From positions 72,397,717-72,461,716 of the forward strand of contig CM023457.1 in assembly GCA_013339765.2 (NCBI GenBank): a stretch of DNA of 64,000 bases, given 5' to 3'. Position 1 is the stretch's first letter; each line of letters begins with the position of its first letter. The translations under genes were made by a program, and so were the position numbers. This document shows, piece by piece, positions 53,956-64,000 of the stretch. The stretch is from Haemaphysalis longicornis (Eukaryota > Arthropoda > Arachnida > Ixodida > Ixodidae). The notes below the pieces were generated by a model. It was not told where the DNA came from. It did not search any database and saw only the letters and a list, made by a program, of their open reading frames with translations.

Positions 53956-54835
53956 CCCTTTCACTGTCACTGATGTACTGGCTTGTCTTCGAATTTCCCT
54001 TCCACAGTGTCACTGACATACCGGTGCGTTTTCTGTTGTGCGTTGAAAAATTGGTGCCATGGTGCAAAGTTGGCGCACCTGCACTGTTTGTGCTTTCTGT
54101 CGAATCTTTCTAGTAGCTTGTATTTTCCACAAAGTACAGAGCGACCACGCCCAGCTTTCGTTGCTTGGGTGGTCACTCCGTGCGCTGTACATCTGTTGGG
54201 ATGAGTGACCACGTGGCATGCGTGCAATTATGGGTGCAAGTGTGCCATCCACCACGCTTTTCTAGAGTTGTTTTTTATTTCTGTTCCTGTGTCCGCTATG
54301 GCGCGCCAGGTTACCCCAGCACACACCTCGTGTCAGCAACAACCTCGTGCTTCAGCAGCACATGAGGTTGTTGTATTAAGGTTGTATACCTTTTTATCTC
54401 TATCTGCCATCATGATTTCAGAAGGCACCATTTCTGTGCGTTGTGGGGCTGCTGAAAGTGCTCCCTCTATGCGTGCCGTTAGTTTTGGATGTGCGGGGCC
54501 TTCGACTGCGGGTAGGAGCGATGGTTCTTCGATTCCAATTCGAATACGAGCTGAGCTCGAATTTGCACTCTGAGAGTTTCTCATCTGAAGAAGGGGTGTG
54601 AGTTCCACCGCATCAGATTCTGATGTTGAAATGATGGGTCATCCTCCCGGAGGTGTGCACGGCAAACTGAAAATATCTGGAAAGGCGATTTCTCACTCAC
54701 GCTCTTTCCTTTAGATGCGTTACGTTCCAGACGCTATAATAGTCAAATAAATCACAATGTTCCTTCCTTGATATTCCGGAAACCAATCCGACACTAGGGG
54801 TGCATCATGGCCAGAAACCCCCAACAGTGAAAGGG
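53956..54835. mobile_element. piggyBac-like element, 880 bp, TTAA flanks
   Basis: TTAA at 53952-53955 and 54836-54839 flanks a segment that starts CCCTTTCACTGT and ends ACAGTGAAAGGG, a 12-bp terminal inverted repeat. The CCCTTT start and TTAA target are hallmarks of piggyBac transposons. A subterminal copy of CACTGTCACTGA-type sequence recurs near 54005-54020. A plus frame (54205-54573) and one later containing SDSDVEM (about 54617) show no catalytic motif, so it is probably non-autonomous. Confidence 0.8.
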
Positions 54836-54839
54836 TTAA

Positions 54840-55643
54840 TACCGCTGTCATAATTATTGAAGAGCCTCCCACCCCCCAGTCACAGATCTCTGGTATACAT
54901 GTGCGGCTTCTTAACGCCCAAAGGATAAGTTTATATTTGTATCTAGCAATAATTATGGAATTCACATAGGGGGTGTACACTTCCTTCTGCTTTATTTACC
55001 CATGTTCTGGTCTACCCATCGACACAAGGAAATATAAAAATTGAGGAGCCAACCTAGAGGTTTGTCAGTTCATGGTGATGTACATTTTGCTTTTTGACAG
55101 CAAGCACAGACAAACAAACTAGACAATGCAAGTGCTGTCTTGTAAACAAAATGCACAATAAAACTGCTGCCTTTATAGATTCCAAAGAACGCGTATACAC
55201 GCGTAGACACAAGCAACTACTCATGATGACGACTGATCAATGCCTGTCTTGGCATGTTCATGCAATTTTATGTTGCCTTCTCTGCCCCCCCCATATTGCT
55301 TTGTTCCCACAGTGCCGCTGCAATAATCTCATCTCTCAAATGTTCTTGCGAGGCTGTATGAATTCCCGTCATGAGGAGGCCATGAATCTAAACAGTACCT
55401 AGTTCTGGGTTGTGTTGCCTATGTAACAGTATGTCACATTTGATGTTCGTAAGCTCATTATTTAATTTATTTGGTCTACATTTTGTGGCTAATTTTGCAA
55501 CATCGAAGTTGTACCTACTCTTTCAGGATACTTGGTTCACTTTTGTATGGGAAAACTCCTTTATATTTATAAGCATAACCAGCAAATGTTCGAGACGTGT
55601 TTGTTTAAACCCCTTCATATGCGATCAATGCGTTTGTCATTTC
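54840..55643. other. No recognisable feature
   Basis: No gene or repeat recognised. Short open frames only. Confidence 0.4.
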
Positions 55644-55825
55644 AGGTTCAAGTGGGGCAGTGGCTATCCCGTCCTGTGAGGGGTAAAGATGAGGATACAC
55701 CTGGTGTGGCAGGCGGTAGTAGCACGTATGGATCCAACCTGAATAAAATAGTCAGGTTTGCAAGAGTCATATGTGATTCATGTGATTTTCGTCAGCTTGC
55801 TCTTACAGAAACAACTACAGCATGA
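55644..55825 (+). CDS. Candidate terminal exon of an unidentified host gene
   Basis: TGTCATTTCAG precedes GTTCAAGTGGGG. From there a frame reads VQVGQWLSRPVRGKDEDTPG and IVRFARVICDSCDFRQLALT before a stop at 55823-55825. One frame of the 52616-52700 candidate ends in the phase needed to join it, but this proves little. The family is unknown and no polyadenylation signal is close. Confidence 0.25.
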
Positions 55826-55937
55826 AACAGTGACTGTGGAGCTGGCTGAAATTTCCCACACGCAGCTGGCTGTTGGGCGCTGTTATTTGACAGCATGCAA
55901 AGGGCACTCAAAAGGTGGAAGCTTCTGTGACACGTAG

Positions 55938-56177
55938 AGGACGGAAACATAAAGGATTCTTCGAGGACACAGAAAGTCGGTGGTGAAATTTCAATGCAGG
56001 GGACACACAAAGGCCGTACGGTGTCTGTTGCCTTTGGGAGATAGACTGGACGCATGGAGGACGGAAACACACAGGACACTTGGAGGACGCAGAAAGTCGG
56101 TGCCGACATTCAAACACAGAGGAAACACACAGGACGTGCACAGTCTGTTTCCTTCCGGACGTAGACTGTCTTTTGAC
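55938..56177. repeat. Two 120-bp tandem units
   Basis: AGGACGGAAACA begins units at 55938 and 56058. Both contain GAGGAC(A/G)CAGAAAGTCGGTG and a GACACACA or AAACACACA segment before GTCTGTT. GGACG/CACAGGA-rich sequence of this style is common in tick repeats (inference). Confidence 0.8.
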
Positions 56178-56438
56178 TGGACATAGAAATTTTTATAAGG
56201 GACAACCGCATCGCCGGCAAGTGCGAAGACAAATCCACACTGAACATCTACAAGGCTTTTAGTTGCGATAAAATACGCTAATAACTAACTACACTAGTTA
56301 TATTTTAGCCCAGCAGTACTTTAGAAAAGTGCTCAAACTTGGAACGTGACATTTCGCGTGATTGAAAATGTCCCAGAAAAAGAAGCTTAATCGTAAAGGA
56401 CAAAACCTGCGTCAGGAAAAACAATGAAATTGAGAAGG

Positions 56439-57206
56439 TCAGGCGTCTACAGGCCACTTCTCGCACTGAGAGCTGCGATTTGAGCTCTCGTCATTGCCCG
56501 GAGCTTTCCCCAATTTGTACCGCCCTTTAGGTGTGCCTGCTCTCTGAAAGCGACTGCGACCGGTCCGGAGGACATCGGTCTTCTTCCGCGAAGTATCTCG
56601 AGTGCGCGGAGGACACTGCTCTAATTTCCACCGCTCGAGCAAGGCAGGCGCTTTCGTTCTCGGCCGCTCCGCGGTTCGCTGAAACTCAGCGCGAAGCGAG
56701 CATGCGGCGCTGCCACTAGGCAAGCGCACATGAGAGCTCTTGCCGCAATTGTTTGCGACACTGTCGGCAAGCGAACACCGCTGGGTGTTTTCCCTCTCCT
56801 TTCCGGGTGGCAAGGTCACTTTAGGAATGGGCGGCCCGCTCTCAGAAACCGGCTCAACCCCAGGCGACACCGGAATGACTACGTGCTCGGCTGGCCGTAG
56901 CTCGACATCGAGTAACTGAGTTTCAGGTGGAATGCTAGCGACTCGCTCCATTGCGGCGCCGTCACTACGCTGAGTTGCACCGTGAACATCGTTCAGTGAC
57001 TCGACTGCCGGCTCTGCCCCAGGTTCTGTACTCAGGTCCGGAGAAACACCCTTCGTTTCAACGGACTCCTGTTGCTTCCTTTCACTAACGTCACGGTTTT
57101 GGCTTTCCCGCGGGATGCCGTTAGCTTGCGAGCCGCTCGCGTTCGGGTCGATAGCCGTTTTCAAGGCTTCCCGTGAACCCGAGCACGCTGACACATCTCC
57201 GCTCAC
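56439..57206 (-). CDS. Hypothetical 255-residue Ser/Pro/Glu-rich protein
   Basis: An intact single frame on the minus strand from ATG 57206, with an in-frame TGA just upstream fixing the start. The composition is hydrophilic (ESVETKGVSPDLSTEPGAEP and similar). The C-terminal third is basic (RTGRSRFQRAGTPKGRYKLG) and could bind nucleic acid. There is no signal peptide, membrane segment or known domain, and predicted disorder is likely. The surrounding DNA has few repeats and is CpG-containing. It may be a host gene, a first exon, or chance coding in GC-rich DNA. Confidence 0.4.
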   Translation of the reverse strand: MSGDVSACSGSREALKTAIDPNASGSQANGIPRESQNRDVSERKQQESVETKGVSPDLSTEPGAEPAVESLNDVHGATQRSDGAAMERVASIPPETQLLDVELRPAEHVVIPVSPGVEPVSESGPPIPKVTLPPGKERENTQRCSLADSVANNCGKSSHVRLPSGSAACSLRAEFQRTAERPRTKAPALLERWKLEQCPPRTRDTSRKKTDVLRTGRSRFQRAGTPKGRYKLGKAPGNDESSNRSSQCEKWPVDA

Positions 57207-57344
57207 AGGACCTGACGTTCAGGAACGGTAGACGAGCCCTACTGCGCATGCGCCAACTAGACATAAAAAAAACAAAGAAAGCGACTTTTTTTTTGCCGGA
57301 TGTGACGTCATGATTTAAAAAAATGGCAGCTGTTGTACGTTTAC

Positions 57345-57559
57345 CTCGCTGCGATCTTCTCGGCGTGATTTTTGTCTGCCGTTGCAGCGGTGCATAGGTG
57401 TTCGGCTTGCGATTGTGATAAGGCGCTCTGGAAGAACTTCTGGAGAGCGCTCACGGTGGTGTGCAGCGTGTGATTGAGACGCTGAGTGTGTGCGGCCGCC
57501 TTATTTGCGCGTAGTGCGTTACGACGGTGAACACGGGCGTTCTGCATCAGTTGTGCCAC
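57345..57559 (-). CDS. Candidate first coding exon, donor site at its end
   Basis: From ATG at 57559 the minus strand reads MAQLMQNARVHRRNALRANK through an alanine- and glutamine-rich helical sequence (TVSALQKFFQSALSQSQAEH) to AEKIAA, then AGCGAG followed by GTAAAC, a good splice donor (intron from 57344). This is more gene-like than neighbouring frames. The family was not recognised. Splicing straight into the 56439-57206 frame does not keep phase at the acceptors tried. Confidence 0.4.
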
Positions 57560-57702
57560 CTCGATTTGCGAGAGTGATCAGTGAGCTCGCGACAAGCTTC
57601 TGCGCTGCATTTCATTATAGCACCGTGTTGAGGCCGCTGGGCGTTTCGTCTCCGATGTGCGAGTGCGCGTATGCCTTCAACATCAAACGGCGGTGTTATC
57701 AT

Positions 57703-57878
57703 GGCCAGCCGCGAACGATCGTTCGCACGAAACATGTCGCTCACCACACGGTCATTGACTCAGAAATATCAAGACAAGACTATTGCGACCGGCCAGCCAC
57801 GAACGACCCTTCGCACGAAACTCTTGTCGCTCACCACACGGTCGTTGACTAAGAAATAACAAGACAAGACATTCGACC
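57703..57878. repeat. 88-bp tandem duplication
   Basis: GGCCAGCC(G/A)CGAACGA begins units at 57703 and 57791; both contain TCGCTCACCACACGGTC and end ACAAGACAAGAC-like. A few substitutions separate them. Confidence 0.88.
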
Positions 57879-58813
57879 CACAAAGGTGATTCCTGCGCGT
57901 CGCTTTGGTTCGTCGAACCCCGTGTCTTGTAATCGCTGCGTGCTGCCATAAGCTATTGACATTATAATCAGGAGGTCGTGGTCCTGCTGCATATTCTTGT
58001 TAAATCATTGCAGAGGACTCTTGGCGCGCAGAAATGAAAAGTTTGTAATTATCCACGTTAGTTTTGTTGGTCTCCAGAGGGTTGCTTTCCTGGCGAGCGT
58101 ATTGATGCGTATATCGCGGTATGGGAGCTGTACAAATGTGTTGACGGATGTGGACGGGCACACTTAGTAGCTGTTCTTGGGGCGCTGGATATACGAGGAG
58201 TTCAAGGGTGTCTCGTCTGGTAGGTGGTTGAGGTGGGAGGTTTGGGAGTGATGGTAAGGTTCCTGCAGTTTATCTAAGGTATTATGTACTTCCAGTTCGA
58301 CCAACTTGCACGTGGGTGTCGAGAGGGCACTGTTCGGTCTGTGAAAATATTTATTTCGCCCACCACCATATTTGGTGCCCGTTTGTGCTTCTGCGATCAG
58401 CCTTCGTCGTGTTCTGCTTGACCTACACAGTGACAAAGTTTGATAACCGTAGCGGGACCCCGCACGACATGCGGCTGTGGGCCAAATTAACATTCCCAAA
58501 TGCTATTTCCATAACACTGTTGGACACGAATTCTTGTAACTTTGTTCCTCCTGTGGCTACACAGCCAGTCACCATGATGCACAGCATATACTGAAAGTCA
58601 CGTAGTTTGTTGTTCCTATTTCAATGTATCTTGATGGTACATAGGGCAGACAAGGCCCTAACAGGCGGTGGTGGGAACATGCCGCATTAGTGACGACTTG
58701 AACAGAAACCGATTTGGTGCTCCACTCCAAGACTCAATGCACGCCAGGTGGCTGCATGCCAGAATTTGATACGACGAGAGTGCTGAAGTTGTGTGGCACA
58801 AAACAGGAACAAG
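57879..58813. other. No recognisable feature
   Basis: No gene or repeat recognised. One minus frame (58164-58499) lacks domain features. Confidence 0.4.
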
Positions 58814-58927
58814 AAATCTTTGAGGCCTATGTGATAAAGGTGGGAGACAGATGCACTATAGAATACTGAGAAATCTTTGAGGCCTATGTGATAAAGGTGG
58901 GAGACAGATGCACTATAGAATACTGAA
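58814..58927. repeat. Perfect 57-bp tandem duplication
   Basis: GAAATCTTTGAGGCCTATGT starts identical 57-bp units at 58814 and 58871. No differences were seen, so it is very recent or an assembly duplication. Confidence 0.92.
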
Positions 58928-59397
58928 TAATTAGTGTGAAGTGTGCAGCAGCTGTAATTGCTTTTTATACATGTGTTAAAGCAGTGTCACATGAGGGTTT
59001 TGTTTACTTTGTAATCACTCTCAGAGGGAAATGAAGCTTCGTTGATGAAGCTCATTCCTGTCTCTATCCTTTCATTGAGTCATGCCTGACATTTGACCAA
59101 AATTTCCAAGATGAAGTCTCAACTAGCCTGCGTAGCCACCTTCATTCAGTTCACTGTTTTGATGCATATTTAAGCACAAAACCCTGAGATGTCTGCCATT
59201 AATCACTCATAAGAAACCCTTGATGCCCGCCACACTCACCACTACCACTTCCACAACTTTGCAAAAAACAGATGCAAGCACAGCCATGACAGATTCCACC
59301 GTGCTTCCCAGTAAGCATGTCCCTTTATCAAGAAGGATGCATCACACCTCAAATACACTATGAAGTATACAAAAGCTAGTGATCATCTACCTCATCT
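58928..59397. other. No recognisable feature
   Basis: No gene or repeat recognised. The 3' part may be the upstream portion of the decayed LINE RNase H fragment that follows. Confidence 0.35.
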
Positions 59398-59472
59398 GGA
59401 CATCACGCCTTTCTACAAGGGAATGAGGCGGCACGCACTGCTGCCCTCAATTTACTAGCCACGGATTCGTAG
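59398..59472 (+). pseudogene. RNase H C-terminal relic of a LINE
   Basis: In one plus frame GHHAFLQGNEAARTAALNLL matches the last RNase H motif of LINE RNases H (GH...GNE.AD...A), with the final Asp replaced by Arg, followed by a stop. Neighbouring sequence is too decayed to classify. Confidence 0.5.
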
Positions 59473-59653
59473 AAAGCAGAAAAGTCCTGCCAGATTCCCT
59501 CGCCAACCTCTAAGTCCAAAGCCGTTTTACAGATGACTACAAACCCACACATACTACAACACAACATATTACCCAACACGTGCCCCTATGAATGCCAACC
59601 CTGTAAAGGAAGGAAGGAGAGAGAGAGAGAACAAACATTTATTTCTAAGTCAA

Positions 59654-59761
59654 GGTCCTAATTTGAAAGTTCAATTTACCGGATCCGCGTAGTACTCCTG
59701 AATGCGTGGTCCTAATTTGAAAGTTCAATTCACCGGATCCACGTAGTACTCCAGAATGTCC
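59654..59761. repeat. 54-bp tandem duplication
   Basis: GGTCCTAATTTGAAAGTTCA starts units at 59654 and 59708, with a few substitutions. It lies in the 3' part of the LINE fragment and may be an intrinsic 3' UTR repeat. Confidence 0.85.
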
Positions 59762-59961
59762 GTGCGGATCCGGGTGCACGTGTTTGTAGAGAGCTTCCTG
59801 GGCAGCCTGATGTTCACTGTCGGCGGGGGAGACAGCCAGAGCTCCCAGGAAGTGATGAAAGTGAGGGATTGGGTAAGAGATGGTGGGGTGAAGTCCCAAT
59901 TAGAATGAGGGATGGATGGGTAGGAAGAACACCTGGGGCAGGAAGGATGGTCAGGGCGCCG

Positions 59962-60513
59962 TTAGATGCGGTGAAGAATGTGATGGGAGGGGAGTGAAGA
60001 GGTTTGAGCCTGTCGAATGAGGCACGCAGCCTCACGAGTTAGACAGGAACTGGGGGGTGGGTACAGGGTGCGTGATAGGCAATGGGTGTTTAATTGGTAA
60101 TGGTGGGAAGCGCGGTGTTGAGTACGAACCATCGGCGGGTGGTAAAAGGTTGGCCAGGACATGGGCGGACCCGGGAAAGGTACTCGGGTGAGCGCGTCTG
60201 CTAAGGCGTTTCCGCGCAAGCCAGCATGGCCAGGAACCAAAACCAGTGTGAAGCGTGGCCAAGGATTCGATGCAAGTGTCGAAGTGACGAAATCAGTGGT
60301 GTGTGGGTGGGTCTCATGGTTAGCGAAATTACGAAGGGCTGACTGACAGTCGGAGAAGATATATACTGGCGCGGTGGTAGGAACATTAAGTGTAGCATGC
60401 TCTATTTCAAGGGCAATGGCGTATTCTTCGAGGGAGGTCGAATCCGGTGGAGGAAGAAAGGAAAGCATAGCAGTGTTTAAAGAAGGGAGTAGGAGAAATG
60501 AAGCCATGCCCAT
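59962..60513 (-). pseudogene. RNase H domain of a LINE
   Basis: A 183-codon open frame. It contains EEYAIALEIEHAT (Glu region), VYIFSDCQSALRNF (Asp) and LVPGHAGLRGNALADALTR (GH and last Asp). The first catalytic Asp region is upstream of or lost at the start. The C-terminal part (CLTREAACLIRQAQTSSLPS) resembles the knuckle-proximal helix of such proteins. No RT is attached, so the fragment is inactive. Found in I- and R1-group LINEs; the exact clade is uncertain. Confidence 0.7.
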
Positions 60514-60560
60514 CGAGTTTGAGGGTATGTAGGAGATAGTAAAGGGAAGACAGAGCGGTT

Positions 60561-63500
60561 AAGCATCCAATCAACTGCACCCAATGCTTATCAGTGATTT
60601 CAAATAAATGCGTCAAACTTGCATGAAACACCTTACTGCATTTTTAACTCTCGTTCATGAAATTATTTGTGTAAATTATACACTTATACTGAAGTGACCA
60701 GGCAGTATATTTGAAGGTGTGTGAACATTCGCAACTTAGAATACTGTGCGAGTACTTTTTGATATTCGATTTGCAGCTCTGTTTCAAATATTTGAAATTA
60801 CAATAGTAGAGGAACGAATGTTTGCTCTATCTGGAGACGTGCAAACTTTCAAGCTTCACTACATGGTAAGACCTTGCGGGTTGGTTTTTCTGCATGACAC
60901 CGAAGCCGTGCCAAAAGCCTAATGCAGAAGCCTTGCACCAAGCAAGTGTTCACTAACTGTGGTGTATGTTAGGTCAAGTGCCACACTACGAAAGCAAAAT
61001 TTATAATCTAAAATAGCTTTCCTATAAATATAATAGCAGAAGTGAGAAATAAAACGTTATTGCTGGCTTGTTCGTGAGGTCCCACCGGCAACTAGCATGC
61101 GCAGCCTCCTTTCAATCATTGAGGATTAAATATGTCTAATATGCTTACTGTGTTCACAGTATTTTGAGGAACCCATATTTCTTTATCTCAATATGTGCAA
61201 AATTCTTGTTGCACTGGTTTGCATGTCTATGTTTTATTTTCTGTTACATTTAATTTTTTGTATGTCAAGCGCAAGTACCTGAACAGAGATGTGTCTAGTT
61301 CTGACCGCCTAAGCTGTCTTTTTTGGTGTAGTTATGTTTTATACACTCTAGAAACACCAAAACAAAGATAGTGTGGTTTGAAAATATTCAATTTGCAGCC
61401 AGCTTTAACTAGTATTCGTATTCAAAAATATTTTATTAAATTCACAGCCAAGTTTAACTTGTGTTCAATTCACAGACGCAAAGTTGATAATCACACACCT
61501 CTAAATATATATACAAAAGGTAAGTGTCGTTTGTAGTGACAAGAAGCACTCAGCTGCAGTGGCGTCGCTAAGGGGGTACCGGGGGTCCCTGGGCCCCGGG
61601 TACCAGCCCCTCGGTAAAGGGGGGGGGTGCCACTTGTGCCCCTACAATGTGCAATGCTGACGTCGAAAACTGGAAGACAACTGTAACGAGACCAAAGCTT
61701 TGGCCTGTTCAATTTACGTCCCCACCAGTCTATTCAAATTTGTTTCCTGGTACAATGGAAGAAACGAAGGAGAGTGTTGGCATCCAGGAATGTCGCGGTA
61801 GTCGAGGATGGGTGCAGCTTAGGAGTTAATTGGCTGCAGGGTGAGCGGAGGCGAACAAGGAACGATTCCTGGAGAGGGGGTGCGTCGGTATACGACTGCG
61901 ACGCTCGGAGGGGTGTAGCGAGCGAGCTTGCTTTCCAATGGGACAACAGGGGCCTAACAAAGCCCCTTCATCCCGTCCAGGACCACTGTTGGGGCGGCGG
62001 ACGAGATCAGTAGGGGGGAGGAGTGAAGGGGGAGGCATCCAAGCCTACGAGACTTTGGTCATGTGTCCTCGGCGGTTATTTATGTGACTTTTTTTACGCA
62101 CATGAGATGTTGTGTACGGGTCATGGTGAATGTTTAGCATTTTCTGGAGTCTTCGCAGTGACGCGTCGGAGACCGTGTACCCCGGTCCGGTTGTCATATT
62201 TTCAGAAGGAAACCAAGGTGAAAATGACCTGAAAAAAAAAATATGGGGAAGATTGAATCTTGAGGAAGCGGGGACTGACAATTAAAACGAAATGAAAGTA
62301 AGTGTGAAACATGCAATGAAGGTTGGTGCGGGGGAGCTAACTGTAAAAATTAAGCCTGTGTTGAGAGGAGAGGTGCAAGTGGAAGAGGAGAAGTGGGAGC
62401 TCAGGTGTCCAACATTAGGTGAGACAAATGGGTTGTCGCAATTTCCCCTTGGTTGCACCCGATTCCTTCAGTGCTTGCACTAACCAACCAATTCGCAATT
62501 TAAGCAATTGCGAAGGATCTGATATTGGGTGTTGATAGCTCATATTTTTTATGTCGTTGACTTTCCTTCATCGTGCCCAGCGACGCAGCCAGCACATGGC
62601 AATTGTACGAAGATGGCATTATATGGAAGGGGCGTATCCCATGCGGCCCCGTGTAATTAAACTAAAAGAACAACGGACGAGTAGCTTGTCAAACAAATTA
62701 TGCAAGAAATAGAACAGTTATGTAGGCATTTATTTTATTTACCTAACTTTTAATCAGGTAAATCTACGTTTTTTATTTCATTCCCCTGTAAGTTAAGAGC
62801 AATATAAATGAGTATCTGCGTTGCGCACATAAATAAAGCGGATAGCCGTGTGTTCATCTTCTTTCCATTTTATCATGGTTTTCGAGTGACCGTCCCAAGG
62901 AGTTCTAAGTGAAGAAATATTTGAAGCTGATAACCTAAATATTTTGCTCTGGTAGGTTCATCATCTAGGTGGAGGGTGAGGAAATAAAGGACAGGACAAC
63001 GAAACTAAGTGCATAACAAAAAGTTTAACACCAGGTACGTCGCCCACTTTCTATCATTAGGCATTCGATCCGCTGAGTGCTCCCATCCCGGAATATGGTC
63101 GGGAGACCCCACGATAATTGAGGTGGGAGTGAGGGGCAGTTTCTGTGTTAGTGAAAGCGTTCTGCTGAGTGCTTTGTGAACATTACTAGAAAAAAAATTT
63201 TGAAGACTGTGCGACAAAGGATAGTACGCCCGGTGTCGTATAAAAGATTTTTTGAGCTGAGTGCCCCTCCGCATGCATTGGGGAGGAAAAATCTACTGGA
63301 ACAACTCAGGCAGCACAACGACGACGTCTGGCTGCAAAACATCAGACCACAAAAGTGACTTCGGTGAAACGCTCCAGAAGCGTGACTGTGAGTGAGTGAC
63401 TTTGTGAGTGACTGGCGCTACAACGCGACCCCAGTCACCCCTGAAGGAAGAGCGAATACAGATGGGTCCCAAACGTCTTGTTCTTGGTTATTACTTTTGG

Positions 63501-64000
63501 TTGGAGAGGGCGATATTATTTCCTCAGCTACTGGGAAAAGGTTGTTTTATCTAGGATCTGTCTTGAGCTAGTCGACTGTACAACGACGTCAATGAAATAG
63601 TCACCAACAAATCGGGATGGGCGCGACCGAACGGTCGTGACCCAGCGTGTGGCGCTGATACACTCAGGCCCGTACGAATCTGATATTTTACTCAAGAGTT
63701 CTTTCTTTATCGCTTCGTAACCTCCTTCGATTCAGATTTCCTCCACTGACTAGTGGCTGCTTCACTGGTAAGCCCGAACCTGACATTATATACTTTATAC
63801 TGTGTTCGTTTTCCCAAGACGCCGATGTCAATTAACTTATTTGCAAATGTGTAGTGGAATCTTTTTACAACGTACGAAAGGAAACGACAACATTGTCGTA
63901 GACAAACATCCACACGACTAGCCGTGCACTGGCCGCTTAGACGACTCATGTACAGCCAGTCATCTCTTTCCCCGCTAAATGTTCCCTTTCTATCTGCTTC
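60561..64000. other. No recognisable genes
   Basis: Short frames on both strands lack domains. A segment starting CAGTGGCGTCGCTAAGGGGG (61558) looks like the end of a DNA transposon, but no matching inverted end was found. AT-rich parts (60650-61500, 62650-62850) alternate with ordinary sequence. Confidence 0.4.

Larger units (their letters stand above)
59605..60560 (-). mobile_element. 5'-truncated LINE with RNase H, I-group style
   Basis: The minus strand holds an RNase H domain followed by a decayed tail region and an end reading AATAAATGTTTGTTC plus a CT-rich tract (59605-59641). The tail contains a 54-bp tandem duplication (59654-59761). It is a different family from the I-like LINE at 43-49 kb. 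Confidence 0.65.

Noticed and set aside
61558..62610. DNA transposon starting CAGTGGCGTCGCTAAGG
   Set aside because: Only one end is recognisable; the candidate right end near 62580-62600 matches too poorly.
1..64000. Bacterial-style promoters, ribosome binding sites or operons
   Set aside because: The sequence is eukaryotic by repeat content and lacks dense co-directional genes, so such motifs would be meaningless.

Overview
This window looks like intergenic or intronic DNA from a large, repeat-rich arthropod genome, most likely a hard tick (Ixodidae). The reasons are a tRNA-derived SINE resembling the Ruka family of ixodid ticks, I-like, L2/CR1-like and RTE-like LINEs of the kind that fill tick genomes, and no bacterial gene organisation. 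The species assignment is inference. No complete host gene was found. Nearly all recognisable coding sequence belongs to transposable elements.

Layout. 0-2.3 kb: minisatellites and palindrome-rich tandem repeats. 2.3-4 kb: two LINE fragments joined head to head. 4-5.9 kb: a short array of a ~450-bp satellite that carries a tRNA-like Pol III promoter module. 5.9-8.1 kb: a 5'-truncated I-like LINE with target-site duplications (TSDs) inside a small terminal-inverted-repeat (TIR) element. 8.1-9.3 kb: decayed L2-like LINE. 9.4-16.2 kb: GC-rich stretches, foldbacks and a ~132-bp satellite, with no supported genes. 16.5-22.9 kb: a complete LTR retrotransposon with 5-bp TSDs whose pol order is protease-integrase-reverse transcriptase-RNase H, the Gmr1-type order. 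23.6-30.1 kb: three nested layers, a SINE inside an I-like LINE inside an L2-like LINE. 30.1-37.9 kb: the main array of the tRNA-headed satellite, interrupted by an RTE-like LINE and a TIR transposon. 37.9-40.3 kb: an L2-like ORF1 with a 2A-like start, then a second ~132-bp satellite array. 43.4-49.0 kb: a full-length I-like LINE with perfect 13-bp TSDs and an uninterrupted 1242-residue ORF2. 49-64 kb: lower repeat density, with a ~900-bp foldback, a piggyBac-like element, candidate host exons (52.6, 55.6, 56.4-57.6 kb) and RNase H fragments of further LINEs.

How the parts interact: the LINEs supply reverse transcriptase, the SINE and possibly the tRNA-headed satellite are candidate non-autonomous users of it, and the nesting gives a relative insertion order. 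Many coding breaks are single-base indels, some in homopolymers, so part of the apparent decay may be assembly error. The most notable observations are the integrase-before-RT Ty3/gypsy element, the long tandem satellite with A- and B-box motifs in most units, and the nearly intact I-like LINE with a conserved 3' stem-loop.
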